Source: Epiperipatus broadwayi
Taxonomy: Eukaryota; Onychophora; Udeonychophora; Euonychophora; Peripatidae
Assembly: GCA_028023455.1 (NCBI GenBank)
Contig: JAQFVV010012546.1
Location: 2,844,081 to 2,908,080 of the forward strand
DNA: 64,000 nt
Direction: 5' to 3'
Positions 11,251 to 24,705 of this stretch are shown piece after piece (the first letter of the stretch is position 1; every line of letters starts with the position of its first letter). The notes under the pieces are model-generated. The model saw only the letters and a program-made list of their open reading frames with translations. It did no database searches and was not told where the DNA came from. The translations under genes and the position numbers were made by a program.

Positions 11251-12949
11251 TTTAAAAATATACAAAATTTAATTACTTACTATTGTAAATAAGTCAATTA
11301 TTTTATATAGCGCAATATTTTTTATAAACAATAATATTTAAACAGCAGTAAACTGTTACACATGCGCTTTGGATTTTAAATATAAAATGAATGAATACTA
11401 ACACTTCAACCACATGATAAAGTCTTTGGAGAAAATAGAATGGCTATTGTGTAAAAGGTTAAAAAATGAAAATGATTATTTTTTAATTAGTCAAAGTAAA
11501 CTAGCCTTGGGCATCTCAAAATTTATAATTAAAGGTCTGATAGAAGAGAAAAACCATAAGAACAGAATAGCCAATAAAAAAAATCCCTCAGAAAACAGAC
11601 CACAGTGAAAGGATCATCATCATCATGATGTCATGTCCAGTCAATCCGAGATTTTAATATAAAAAGGAAAAGAATGGAAATAATTTAGTATGTGTGCTAT
11701 ATGTGTTAAGTCTGGGAGAGTTGAAGGAGAAGGAATTGAAAAAATTCACTTCCAATCCTTTAGTTTTTCTAAAAGAAGAAATGTAATATCATTTTCCTAG
11801 ATTGCAGACCCCAGAATATCAGGGTCCTGCAATAAAAGCCAGCAAAGAACTATACCAGCTGCAGCAAAGGATGTGGTGGGAATTAACACTGGATCCAAAT
11901 TACAAGCAACTAGAAAGTATGGACTTTTTCTTTTTAAAACCGTAAGAACTTTATGAAATTTAAATATAAAACTTTCCCAGTATTTAAATAGAAATAGAAA
12001 TCCCTATCTGACCAAACTAAATCATTTATTAATAATTATTTTTATTGAATGTATTTTTTTTAAAAAAATCATTTCCATTAATTGATTTTTTCTGTTCTTT
12101 TAAGTGTTTATTATGATTTTTTTTCTGTTAAGCTCCACTTTTAATAAATGTTAAATTTAAGTCAGGCATGAATAGCTGCATAGATTTGTAAAGTTATATT
12201 AGTTTAAGAGAGGGTAAATCTTAGGTTATTTGTTTCACAGTTAAATTGGGTCAATGGATTGGATGTATTGGTGTAATTAGTAAAAGTAGCATGAAGATCC
12301 ACTATGTGCAGGATCGTGTTATATGCTACACTTGGGTAAAATAAGTCCCATTTCTCACTGACCATCGGAAGCAGACATTATCCCCTGCTCCTTGGATCAC
12401 CCCTTTAGCCTTGTAATGGGATAATAAGACAGCAAAAAGGACTGCAATCCCTTCCTATGGAGGTTTTTTTTTATTGTTCTTCTCACCAGACAGCCATAGC
12501 ATTCCTTTACCGGATAAGAGACATTTCTTCTCGATAAACATGCTGTTCAGATATATATTTCTGACAGTATGGTATTGTTCTGTCATATTCATGCTGCATT
12601 GAATACATTGATATATCAGATAGACTGGAATTAGTTTGATTGCAAACTTTTGGCCTAGGGTTAAATAAGGGATATAGAATATTTCCTTTTTTAAGTGCAA
12701 TCTATATAGTCTATCCATATTCGTCACTTTAATAAAATATTAATTAATTCATTTGTGCAAACTTCTAAAATAAAAAGTTAAAATGTAAATTAATCTCTAA
12801 AGTAAAAGTTAGACTAAAATAATAATTCTAAATTTTATATATGTGCATAATAAATGTTTCTGTGTATTGTTAATCTGGCAGTGGCTTAATCATATTTTTT
12901 TAATTATCTTTCTTAAAATTAAAGTATACATTATCTCTGTTGCTCCATG
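11251..12949. other. Unassigned AT-rich DNA
   Basis: No recognisable gene or element. A few GC-richer patches (11800-11890, 12290-12500) and a CATCATCATCATCATGATG-type run near 11615 are the only notable points. Confidence 0.5.
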
Positions 12950-12954
12950 ACCTA

Positions 12955-13095
12955 GTGACTGGGGCTAATGGTCTATAATAAAATAAAATTAGATCTTAAC
13001 TTAAGTATCTGCCTACTATATAAGTTTTCCAGGTTCAAATGGTGGTGGTGCTCTTGCAAGGCAGATACAGTAAAACTCCACTCTTTCCCCCGACT
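12955..13095 (+). repeat. Possible tRNA-derived SINE remnant
   Basis: TGACCTAGTGACTGGGGC resembles a pol III A box. CCAGGTTCAAATGG, about 65-70 nt downstream, resembles a B box (GGTTCRANNCC). The region is GC-richer than its surroundings. No tail or target duplication found, so this is weak. Confidence 0.3.
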
Positions 13096-13561
13096 GTTAT
13101 AATATACATATATTTTTTATGATATCACAAGGTTTATCTTCAAGTTAAATGATGATTGTATTTTATAAAATTGTGAATAATTCCATTATTACACATGTAA
13201 AAATAAACATATATTTTTTTATAATATAAATAATGTTTCTATGTAAACACTAGCTGACTAAAAAGTAAAAGAATAACAAAGTAATCTGACTAAAATATAG
13301 AAAAAAATCTGAAACTCAGTTATTTTACCATTCATGGAAAATATTAGTGAGATCTTATGAATCAAAACTTGTTATAAAGAAATTGGAAATTGCAGAATTA
13401 TTCTCATTTTAAAAAGATACTTGAGGCTAAAATGAATCATTCTAAACAAAAAGGTCTCAAATGCTTTTATGAAATGACAATAGTCCAATAATTTCCAATT
13501 GTTTTACAACAAGTCTAGCTTCTTAAAATTTCTGATATTTTCCAAGAATGGCAAATTAACA
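13096..13561. other. AT-rich DNA, no gene seen
   Basis: Unassigned sequence up to the SINE target duplication. Confidence 0.5.
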
Positions 13562-13576
13562 AAGATTCAGTTTTTT

Positions 13577-13678
13577 TCTCATGTGTCATAGTATCAGCCA
13601 GGAAGCAAACCCGCTAACCCGGGACAACTGCTTGTAAAGTGGCTGTCACTGGCCTCTTGCCCACCAATGCTTGACACC
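13577..13678 (-). mobile_element. SINE, copy 1, with 15-bp target duplication
   Basis: Read on the minus strand it begins GGTGTCAAGCATTG, carries a B-box-like GGGTTTGCTTCC and ends GACACATGAG plus an A run. The direct repeat AAGATTCAGTTTTTT flanks it exactly (13562-13576 and 13679-13693), the mark of target-primed insertion. Homologous copies lie at 32741-32851 (+) and 35424-35512 (-). At about 100 bp with an A tail it is a short SINE, probably tRNA-related and mobilised by a LINE elsewhere. Confidence 0.82.
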
Positions 13679-13693
13679 AAGATTCAGTTTTTT

Positions 13694-15605
13694 ATACTTT
13701 TTAGTCACATTATTTTATTTTTCTACATTTAAGTTTGGTTGATACTATTTATATAAAACCATTTTTTTTTAAAATATACATATTATTTTGTTGAAATGAC
13801 AAAAAATCTCAGCAAGGGAAATTTTTAAAAAATTCAACTTACAGACAGAAACATATACAGAGACGGCAAATTAATAAAAAAAATATTTAAAAAGTACAAA
13901 TCCTTATTGTTTTAATATAAATATCTCTAACTTTAAATATTATACTTCTAATACAATTTTATTTAAGAAATGCATGAAATTAACTAAATTTGCAGTTAGG
14001 TTCCCTCTTTTCTTCCAAAGCGTAGGCTTGTGGTTAAAACCTGTAGAGGCCCCTACTATCGCATTTTTGAGGTTACAGCCTTAGCAAATATTACTTGCAT
14101 AATCAATATGCGTTTAAATAAATTTATAATTAATAATTTAGTTAAGTATTCATAAAATTAAAAAAGAAATATATAATGGACTTATAAATCTAATATATAT
14201 AACTTGTTAAAAAATATCAAAGAAATTATATATTTATAAAATTTATGTGATTCCAGTAATAAATAATTCTATAAATGCTTATTAGATAAAATCATCCTAG
14301 TAAATTAGAAATGATCTTTTTAAATATTGATAATTTGGGTGATAATTTACAAAATGCATTTGTAATTAGAATATAGAGATCCCTCTACAATTTGGATTCA
14401 CATCTTTCCACTTTTCTTAAAAAACGTCGTAGTCCTTTTTTGAACATTTCCTAACACTAAAATTTTATAGCTTGAAATTTCAATAATCTAGCAGTGATTG
14501 TAAACATTTTATAAATGTCAAGATTGTTAGGCAATTTTAAATAAAATGGAACCATTTAAAAAAAAAAAGAAACAACTAAGAAGAAACAAATGCTCTAATT
14601 GAAACGATAGAATTATTGTAATTAATATTTTGTTATTTAAATTAGTTTTAAAAAGTGAATAAATTTTAAACAATATTGTTTTAAAATTTTTTAATTTAAT
14701 GCTAATTTATATAAATTTAATTAATGAGACTCAATAAATAGGAATCAATATCTTCTCATGGAATATTAAAGTTTATTGTATAACTAAAATTAAGATGCTG
14801 GAATATATCATTTTAATAGGGTGGAAAGCCTCTCCTAACTATCACTGATAATGATCAAACATAAATACTTGTTTTTACATGCTTAATCCACTTTTAATCT
14901 AAAACAGATATATGTAATAAGTTGCATAAGGATATTATTTTTTTGTGATAATTTTGTTTTTTATGTGTTCATTTTTAAATCAATATACCATATATATAAT
15001 ATGCTTTTGCTTATATGGAAAAAAAAAAAAAAACATTTACAATCGGTCAATAAAAACATAATTATTATTCTTTCTGCTTGTTATTGACATTTTTTAAAAC
15101 TTGACAGAAATACAATATATTCCTATTTTCAAGTACATAGATCTAAAAAAAAAAAAAAATAAATAATAATAATAATAATAAATATTTTTATAAATCCTGT
15201 TTTAATTTTTTTCTCCTTATAATTAACAATTTGATAAAAATCTCTCTTTATTCTAACTTTGAATTAATTCATAATAATAATTATTATGCACATTATATAT
15301 TTAAGGAACTAATAAAACACAATGACGTCAGATTGTTTTATAAATTTATTTCACATGGAGAGATATATTACTGCTATATTTACTTGATTTGATGATTATT
15401 TGTGTATGCTATGTTCTAATACGAAGTACTAGTATATATATTTTAAGGTGTATTTTAAATTATTCGTAAAAATAGATATAGCAACAAGATTTTACCATCA
15501 AGTCAGTGAAACATTTGGACAGCATTGTTGATTCTATAGCTTATGTTTATTAGCACAAATTTCTTCTAGAAATTTATATTGTGAGCATTATTATAAAATT
15601 TAATC
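13694..15605. other. AT-rich DNA, simple repeats only
   Basis: No gene recognised. Holds poly-A runs near 15020 and 15146 and a short (AAT)n near 15160-15180. A GC-richer patch at 14020-14095 (contains CTTGTGGTTAAAACC) might be an old pol III-type repeat. Confidence 0.5.
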
Positions 15606-15613
15606 ACTTATTG

Positions 15614-15998
15614 CAGGGGTCCCCAAGCCTATGCCCGCTGGCAACATGGCGCCCACAGACCATTTTACGTGTGCCCACCGCTATCCGAACACTAAAAAAT
15701 ATTTATCTGATACAAATAAATTTAATTTTTAATTTTTTTTATAAATTATTGTATTATATTGTAATCAATAGTATACTTTTACAGCGTAAAAATATAAACG
15801 TTAATTATACGTTAAAATTTTATTTTTGAAATAAATATTTTTTTGTACATTATGTGTGTTATTAACAATATCCAACTATAAATTTACATTGAAAAAATAA
15901 ATGGTGCCTGCTATCTGGTTGGAAAAAATAAATGGTGCCTGCCATCTGGCCGGTATTATAGAATGAGCTCTTAAGTGCAAAAAGGTTGGGGACCCTTG
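15614..15998. mobile_element. hAT-like MITE, copy 2
   Basis: A 385-bp non-coding element with termini CAGGGGTCCCCAA on the left and TTGGGGACCCTTG on the right, a 12/13 inverted repeat of the hAT/Charlie type. Near-identical octamers flank it: ACTTATTG (15606-15613) and TCTTATTG (16001-16008, with a 2-nt offset). A ~31-bp internal duplication (GGTGCCTGCTATCTGG / GGTGCCTGCCATCTGG) lies at about 15890-15952. No transposase ORF. Confidence 0.78.
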
Positions 15999-16008
15999 AG
16001 TCTTATTG

Positions 16009-16289
16009 TATTTAAAAGGTTCATTACAAGTTTAAAATAAATATTTTAATAGCATTTTAGCAGATATAGGTATTGACATGTAGCATAGAGTATCCAATGT
16101 GTTGCTACATTTAACAAATAGTATATTTGATCAAAGTGATATAACTACTTTAACTAAATTGTTTGCAATCAAATAAACAGTAAGATAAAATTATATTTTT
16201 AATTTCCAATTGTTTACAAAATTTTACTTTATTTATTGAATTCATTGTCATTTATAAATTGTAAAACAAATAATATCACTTACTTGAAA
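16009..16289. other. AT-rich spacer
   Basis: No feature seen between the hAT-like MITE and RTE fragment C. Confidence 0.5.
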
Positions 16290-16700
16290 TATGGCTGGAA
16301 AAAAATCTTTTGGTTCTTCTCCGAGGCCTTAAAGAAACTGAGCAGAGACAATTTCCTTATGTCCACTCCATATATTCTTATCATTGCAACTGGCATTAAT
16401 ATATTATTGTTCGTAGTGTATACAAATGTTAATGGGCTGCTCACCAACACACATTAGTAAAAATCATGAGTTTATTGATTTTTTGCCTCCGAGTTGAAGA
16501 TGAAGATGGACAAATTTCAAAATGAATTCCAAGGAATTGAAAAAAAACCTAGAAAAAGATCACACACGAGATAGATGCATGAAATATGAAATCATGCTGG
16601 CACAATGCAGAGAAGAAAGACTAGAAATCAAAAAAACTAAATTAAACTTGGAAAGACCTTCATCTTGCTGTGGATCAATAGTGGTTGAAAATAATTATGA
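16290..16700 (+). mobile_element. RTE derivative C: 5' end fused to 3' end
   Basis: Positions 16290-16505 match the 5' untranslated region of RTE copy B (62255-62497), including CCGAGGCCTT and CTTATGTCCACTCCATA. Positions 16505-16700 match the 3' terminal region of copy A (8663-8862), including CACACGAGATAG and GACCTTCATC. All of the coding middle is gone. The junction lies at a shared GATGGA, suggesting a microhomology deletion or a template jump. The layout resembles LINE-derived non-autonomous elements that keep only both ends. No target duplication could be resolved, so mobility of this form is unproven. Confidence 0.75.
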
Positions 16701-19017
16701 TTCTGCCTAAAAATACATGTACACAACTTTTGCATTCATGCGTGTCTTAAGTAAGCTAATAAACAATATCTAGAATAGTTTAGTACAGTAATAGAGTAGC
16801 AGAGACTGGATGTCAACATTTGTAAATCATGGCTCTAACTGTCACTTCTAGTGCTCGACTTTCTTACAAACTACTGGACAATAAACTATTCAACTAATAT
16901 GAGAGAAAAATACCATTTTATATTTATATTTAGATGCATATTAATCCATTTTTATGTGCATATCTAAATAATTTTAATAAAGTAGAAAATTATATCCATA
17001 TTGTTTATATCACTTGAACTTGAACTGTATGAAAAATAAATTTGAGATGCAATAACAAAGACAAGAAGTTGAAATAATTATTGAAGAGTTGTGTTTTAGG
17101 ATTATTTAATGATAACTGCCTAATTATTTGTAACAATCTAAATAAATAAAAAGTCCATGTTTTTGGACTATCCAATATTAAGAACATAGTCACATTTAGA
17201 ATTACATTCAAAGATATGTACACATCTCTGCCTTTTTCATTATCTGATGAACCAAAGTGAGTAGAAACATGAATATATTGTCATAAACTAAGGAATCGAA
17301 TAATGTTTATATGTAGCTGATCCATAGTTAATCCACCTATCTAGACAATCAGTAGTTTGAAAATATTTATTTATTCTTAGGGCTAAAGAAAAAGTGAGAA
17401 AGTAAAATCATGAAAACTCTCACCAGTGGGAGATAATTATTCTTATGAAAAATAATGTTTCCTTGGAAAGATTCTGGAGAGATGTATTAGTGCAATTATC
17501 TTGAAGGCTGTTAATATTATTGGTTAATGATAATATCTCACAAATAAAAAAAATATTATAGAAATTTAATTCATATTATTTTTATCACATAGATTTTAAT
17601 TTAACAATTTAATTTTTTAAATAAAATAATAAATAGCCATATTTTAATTTAAAAAATAGAAAATTGAATATATTTGTAAAACTATAAATAAGTTTGAATT
17701 TTTAAAAATTTTTAGTTATTCAATTGGCTAGAAGAAATCATACTACACATAATTATAAGTAAAGACTTCAGACTAATATTTGTTATAATATATAGATTTA
17801 GATTTAATATTACCCAAGTATTTTATTGTAAACAAATATTTTTACTGATAACTCGCAATTTTTTTATTAAAATAATACTATTCATTATTACTACTATTTT
17901 GTGCATTATTAAAGATTTCCAAATTTTTTTAAAGTCTTATATTAAAATCAGATTTATCCACTTGATATTTTATGACCACAACCATAATAATTTTCGAATC
18001 TCCACCAAAGGATAGGGTTTGCTCTATGAGCACATGATAACGTACTATTATAAACATTTTAGTTACAAATCAATCACCTTATCTCCTTTAATAACTTCCA
18101 AATAGAATTAGAAGAAAGACAAAAATAATCATTCTTAAATAATTTTGTGAAAATATTTTTTTTCTCATTGATGAAAATTTATTCATCAAAAGAAAACAGA
18201 TACAAATACAGTTAAAAAAAGGTTTACAAAGGAGTTATTAAATGATAAAATGAAATTCAGGAACAACATGGTGAAAATGGAAGGATACATATGGAAAGAG
18301 AAAGGAATGTGGAAAGGGTATGTAGTCCAGGCCAAGACAAGTCTTTGGCTGCAAGTTAGAGATGCATGCCCACATTGAGTGAGCGATCACACGGGTTGCA
18401 AACATTTAATTGGATGAGTCCTGTGAAATCCACACACTCAAAAAATTACTTGGTGCATATATTTGAAATAAAAATATAATTTATATACTTGGAGTTTAAA
18501 TGTAATATAGGTGATTTGAACACATACTTTCAAGATCCCTTAACCTATCCACTCTATCTCATATAACTGATACACATGACCACACACATATGAAAAAAAG
18601 ATAAATGATCTCCAATATATGTATTTCATACTGAACCAGCACTTATTAGTTGGTCCAGATCATTATCTCTCACATATAATTATTGCTTAATTTATATTAA
18701 GATAGAAAATCTTAAAAAAATTAATGGACATGTTTCAATCTACTCAACTCTCCATCTTTTCAGCCATCCATACTATGGAAAATCTGATGATGGTACACCA
18801 AATCCCTTGTTGACGCTGGTATTACTGTCATGCTCATGTTGACCTTAAGTCACTCTGACTCTTCATGTATAGGATTTTGTACATTCAAATATACTAAAGG
18901 GGGATAGGCAGGGTACATACCCATTTACCTTTTTCACATGTGTTTGGTTACTTGTATCAGTTATAGGGGATAGAGTATATAGCTGAAGGGAACTTGAAAG
19001 TTTGTCTTCAAATCCCT
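16701..19017. other. AT-rich DNA, no gene seen
   Basis: Unassigned. A slightly GC-richer patch at 18330-18430 (contains GAGCGATCACACGGGTTGC) is not recognised. Confidence 0.5.
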
Positions 19018-19041
19018 TATATATATATATATATATATATA
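19018..19041. repeat. (TA)n followed by TTGTAATGG
   Basis: About 12 TA units running into TTGTAATGG, the same kind of junction seen at 11003, 46262 and 48006. Confidence 0.7.
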
Positions 19042-20720
19042 TTGTAATGGAAACGTATATGAGTAGCCTCATAATTAAGCAAGTTAAATATAATGGATCG
19101 TATATGAGGTATTCCATTTATATTAAAGAATGATGGAAAAACAAACTTGTTCCAATTATATTTTAATAAATTGTTTAAATTGCCCTCCCAGCTAGCTTTA
19201 TATAAAGTAAATCTAAAATCATACTAATCAATGAGATCTTTCATTATAATTTATCTTTTAGGTTGATGTGACTAACTAATCAAATATATATATCAAAAAT
19301 AAAGGGACTTTTATTAAATTCAAATATACACATCTACTATATAAATTTATGTACCTCTAAATATGTGTATGAAAAATAATATATGTAAGTGACCTACAAA
19401 CCAAGTAATAAATGAAATAAGAAATTATCTTTTATTAAGTCGTAAATTTAATTAATTTACTAATAACTTTGGCATTAAGAAAATAAGAATAATATAGTAT
19501 CGATCTTTAAATAATTACAAAGGCATTATTTATAAAAATAAATAGCACATCTTTATTTTATGTTATCGTTTGACTTTAAATAATATTAATGTTTCAATAT
19601 TAATATAAACAATAAATATATAAAGACATATTTCTGCCTAATAGTTATAATATAAAGATAATAATTAATATATATAGTACCTCAACTTATAAATTATATT
19701 TTCAGATTTTAAAATTATTTAAATATTTATCTTAAACATCATCTGTTATACGTTTAATGTTATAATAGAACAAGACGCTTAAATTGATCATTCACAAACG
19801 TTACATTTTACAATGAAAAATAAAAATAAACAAAAAAAAATATATCAATCTCAAAAATATATATCCACACATCACTCATATAAATATATAATTATTAAAT
19901 ACCTTTTTAAAAGTTCACTTAGTTGATTGTCCTTTTAAGAATTAATTTAGTCCATGAGTTTTTTCATCTGTATATTTTTTTATTTTTAGAATGCATTCTA
20001 TTAAAAGACGACGAAACGATTTCATTAAAGAAGATTATCAATTCTTGAATATATGCATATTTTATTAAAATGTTAAATCCAGTACATCAATTACAATTAC
20101 TTTCAGATTAGAATTAAATTGACGATAATACATTTAAGATAGCTAGACCAGCTTTTAATTCCAGACGCGATGAAATTTATACGTTGAAAATTTTAGTTGT
20201 TCCATTGAAAAATTGCTTTAGAATATATGAAAGCGATGATGATGATGCAGCCCTAGCTGCGATATATCCTTATTACCCCGTCATAATTTATATGTTTATT
20301 ACAAAATATATATACGTTACTTCAGTATTTTAAAAATGGTAAACTTTAAAGAAATAAAATGTAATAAAATTCTATCCTTCAGTTGTTTGTTCTATATCCC
20401 ATTTTTATATAAGCAATCCTAATAATGGCTTCCTTATTATTGTCGCGTGGTTCCATGCCAGCAGATGCTATTTTAAAACTCATGTTATATATATGTTCTC
20501 TTTTACAACAATTAACATCAAAATAAAAATAAAATATTAAGTATCAATATAAAAAGTATCAAATCGAAAATTTGACATCTTTTAAAATATACATAAATAA
20601 TTATTTATTACATTTAGTAATCATTGCAAATAAAATACTTTTTTTTTTAATCAACAATTTATATGTCCTTATTTATTTCAATAATTAAATATTTATAATG
20701 ATGTACTATCAATATATATA
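19042..20720. other. AT-rich DNA, no gene seen
   Basis: Unassigned sequence up to the truncated 3' side of the minus-strand LINE. Confidence 0.55.
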
Positions 20721-20759
20721 TAAATAAAATGTAGGCCTCTGAGAAAAATGCCTCAGTGG

Positions 20760-21486
20760 CGTTGGTTTTAGTGGGAACGATTCTGATACTCCGGTTGACT
20801 TTAATTTGTTGAAAGTTGTTCAGCTCTAGGGATGCCATAATCGCTTAAATGATCCAAAAGGCTGTCGGTTGCACTCTAGCCTCTATCCCATAGTGCAATC
20901 CTGCCGAGTAGAACATTAGATCAATGAGTGTGTGACTGTTTTTTGTATAGAATGAAAATGCATCAGGTGGAAAGAATCCCCTCCCATTGAGAAATACTTT
21001 GTTGAGTAGGGGTAAATATTTCTTTGTAAAGGACTCATAGGAGATGTTAAAATCACCGAGCAGAATGGTAGGTGCATTGTTATTATTAGTAATTAGGTTA
21101 ATTGTGTGGACTATTTTCAGCAATGTTGCATGAACATTGGGGCTGTGTACATAAATCACATTGAAAGTATTCAAGGAGAAGGTAAACTCAATGGCAATTA
21201 GGTTCTGATCTAGATAAATTATTCTGAAGAAGGTTGAAGCCAGAAGATTATTTATTATTACCCCAACTCCTCCCCTACCAGCATGACCTGTAGATAATTG
21301 GGTGAATCCTATTTTACTAAGTTCTAATTTTATGAAGTAGTTAGAAATTAGGTGATATTTCATTTTGCCTATGAACAACATATGTGGTGAGTTTTGCTTA
21401 AGGAAATGCCTAATGGCATTAATATGACCGAGGGAATTTATACCTCGGACATTGACAGCAGATATTAAACATTTATTGTAAACCAT
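20760..21486 (-). pseudogene. LINE ORF2, endonuclease domain only
   Basis: Starts with the ATG at 21486. Apurinic-type endonuclease motifs: SAVNVRGINSLGHINAI at the N-terminus, a GRGGVGVIIN turn, FNVIYVHSP, ILLGDFNISY (catalytic D and N) and a C-terminal LIDLMFYS. The frame hits a stop at 20845, but the next frame reads LLDHLSDYGIP, the expected end of the fold, so a 1-nt indel lies near 20880. The catalytic Glu of the usual QET motif is not obvious (position occupied by IGKMKYH). The enzyme would nick DNA for target-primed reverse transcription. No reverse transcriptase follows. Confidence 0.78.
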
Positions 21487-21656
21487 TGCAAGATGGCCCG
21501 CTAGATTCCACCGCAGGTGGTTCCAATGAACTATTAGAAAAACTCTTTTTTTTTATTAATTTCCTTGCGGATGTTTGAAGGGATGTTTAAATCTGAAGTG
21601 GGGAGATCCACAGGCAAACCATTGGTAGGATAAGTAGTTACCAAATCAGATTAAAG

Positions 21657-24600
21657 ATTAATCTTGCGTTTCTTTTCTGCGGCTCCTTTATGCTTATTGT
21701 TAGTTGCATTTGATATTGTGGGTTTGGACTTTTGCCTCAGTGGGAATGCTATCTCTTCTTCTCCTGAGCCAGAACTAGATACAACTCATGCTTTTCTTTT
21801 ATGACTGGTATTAGGAGTGATGAATGTCTCCATCTCATCTGCAGACCAGGAAGTGGCAGAATCTACCGGTGTTTGGTAAGGAATGATATTTTCATTACTC
21901 ACAGCTATCAGTGTGTCACTAGGACTTGGTGAGATGTTATATTTATCTTGGGTAGAGTTAGGTTTCAGTATTTCTGCCTTTTTTTTGGTTTGGTTTGATT
22001 GTGATTTATATTGTTTTCACCAGCACTATTACCAGATGCTTTGACTGAGCTGAAACCTAGGCCTTCATGCAAATTCCTAGGTTCATTATTGTGGGAATCT
22101 TTTGGTTTTGATTCCAACGGCCTTTGATTATTGTTTTGGTTTTTATGACTATTGTTATGCGATGTGTTATGTTTGTAATCCTGATTACTGTTAATTAAGG
22201 AGAGCTGATTCCTTTCATGTATTAGGATACTTTTTTTATTGGTTTGCTTTAAGTTGAGTTCATCCTGCTGTTCTACATTGTTGTGTTGTTCTCTCAGTTG
22301 TTGTGAAGCATGTTGCACCTCCAGAACTGAATGAGAAGTCTGTTGTTGCCTACATCTGTGAGTGTGACCTGCTTTTTGACCATAAGATGTACATATACGA
22401 TTCAAACACTCCTTAATCAGGTGTGTTCTTTGTCCACAGTAGAAGCACTGTGGCCTAACCCCTGAAAAAGATAATATCATGGGACAGTCTCTAGCCGACA
22501 ACACTGTTGGAATATCTGTTGGCACTATTCCCTCTTTTAGGAGCAGCCTAAATGTTGCTTTGTTCGAGAGAATGTTGTTAAATGTTTTGTCAATTGGAAG
22601 GTAGGTGAAACTAGTCACCTTACCAAAGGGTTCAAATATCTCTTGTAAATAAGATTCATCTATTCCTGTAATGCAATCTTTTATTGACCCATTTAGAGTG
22701 GATGATCTGTTTATATCTACAGTTACTATGATCTTATCATCCAATACTTTAAATTTGTTTTTAAAGTTATTTCTGCCAGCCCATGTCTTGAATTCGACTG
22801 CTATATAGCGGTCATTCAGATGGGTAGAGATCCTATGTATTTCATTTGCAATATTTGCTCTCCTAATTGACTTAAATAAGGCACTCATTGGAAATTTAAA
22901 CAGAGCACACTTTAGGTTCATTATCGCTAGTATAATACTCTTATCATTGCTATAGTTAGCCAGCGATTTCAGAAGCATTTTTGGAATAGTCAGGTTAAAA
23001 TTTGAGACAATAGTATCCATTTGCTCCACTGAAAGTTGATTTAGTGTAATATTACTTTCAATTGGATCCACTTGAGCCAGATCATCTGCATGGTGTGATT
23101 GCTGTTCTATCAACTCAAGTATGTCCATTCCCACAGTTTTTTGATTTGCATTGCTGGCTTGGTGATCAGTATTGTGACCTGCAGGAAGAAAGGGTCGGTC
23201 ATTGCTAGATTGGTTAACTGACCCAGATTGTGTTATTCTAGCCTGAGCTGCACTAGCATATGAGATAGGAAGTGTGATACATTTAGTTTCATCAGCAGGG
23301 TTAGTTTGTAGTTTAGTAAAATTTGCATTATTTGTGTGTGTGAGATTTAACAAATTATGATCAAGTTCATCTTGTTTTCCCATCAATAAGGTATGTTTTG
23401 AAGTGACAGGAGGGGAGACATTATTGTGACAAGTGTTGAGTGGTGGATGACCAGCTATGGTATGAGATTCTAACGGATGTTCAAATGATTGTGTTTGTAA
23501 ATTATTTTTCTCTCTATTTGGATAGTGTATTTCCTTGAGCCATCCTGCATTATTTCTAGTGCTGTTATAAAAAATTAAACTGGGAAATGATTTACTATTT
23601 ATTTGACTATGATTAGATAGTAATTTTGTGCTTGGATGCTTATCATCTGGGCTTAATGCAAGGGGATTTATATATACAGTTTTATTAACTTTTGGCTTAT
23701 ATGCATTTATAATGTTCGATTTGTCTTCTGATGTGGAAGTAAAACAGTCAGCATCATCAGCTAGCACCCTCTGTTCACCAGAAAAGGGTTGATTTTGAGT
23801 TAGCTAGTATGTTAGTATATTTTAGGGCAGGATGTTGGATGTTTGATGACTCCAACTGGGATTGGATTTAGATGCATTGTGTGACTTCTGGTTATTAAGT
23901 TTGGTTTTGCAGCCATTGGCAGTGCCATCCATCTTCACGTGTACAATTGACATATTCTCAGATATTGATGTATTAAGTATGGAATGGTTTTTTTTCAACA
24001 TTATTTCCTTTTTCCTTTTCATTAGATTTCAAATTATTCCTATTATGACCTGATTTATTGAGATTGTCCGATTTACAATCATTTTCCTGATAGTTATACT
24101 CATCGGGAGTCTCATAATTGATATATAATGTTGGTGTAATTATGTTGGTCTCTGTTATGTTAGTTCCGGAGCATGAGATATCGGCATTATCGGAATTGGG
24201 ATTTGTATTTATTTCTACTCTGTCTTCTATTGTGATTTCATTACTATTAATGGAGTTTGCCTCATCAGGTAGAACTTTAGTTTTATTTTGTTTTGAAATA
24301 TTAGGTGCTGTTTCATAATTGCTCTCACTGTTTTCAATTATTTCTATATGTTGTGTGTCTACGCTATCGCTATTACATTTATTAAGAGCCTTAGACTTAA
24401 ACTTTACGTTCATATTTTTATTCACACTGTTAATTCTATTCCTTCTACATTTTGTCACTTCGACTACAGAGCCAGTCATATCAAAGCATTGTCAGCAGTA
24501 ATCTAAAGTGATGCCATCATTAATCTAAAGTGATGCCGTCATTAATTATTTCATTTGACTTTCCGGTGTCCATTTCTAGAGTTTTTTTATCAGTATATTT

Positions 24601-24705
24601 TTTTTTCTTATCAATACCATTACTATTAATTTTGTAGCAGGTTTTTTTATTAGATTTTTTTAAATAATCTAAGCGACTGTTGTTTCTTCTTATTATGATT
24701 TGCAA
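21657..24705 (-). pseudogene. LINE ORF1 protein (CCHC, nucleic-acid binding), broken
   Basis: The longest open part is 21965-23767 (600 codons). Its N-terminal part is Asn/Ser/Thr-rich. A middle segment (about residues 280-430) has RRM-like strand patterns (KFKVLDDKIIVTVDI, LQEIFEPFGKVTSF). A CCHC knuckle, RPQCFYCGQRTHLIKEC, follows near residues 445-460, then a Gln/Asn-rich tail. This matches the ORF1 layout of I/Jockey-type LINEs, which bind element RNA. Upstream pieces in other frames (24479-23973, 24022-23822 and 24705-24520; Asn/Lys-rich) look like the N-terminus split by frameshifts and stops. Downstream, a slip in an A run at 21980 restores an open frame (KPNSTQDKYNIS) to about 21797, and probably to 21657 past a stop. 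A 22-nt tandem duplication lies at about 24501-24546. Confidence 0.75.
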
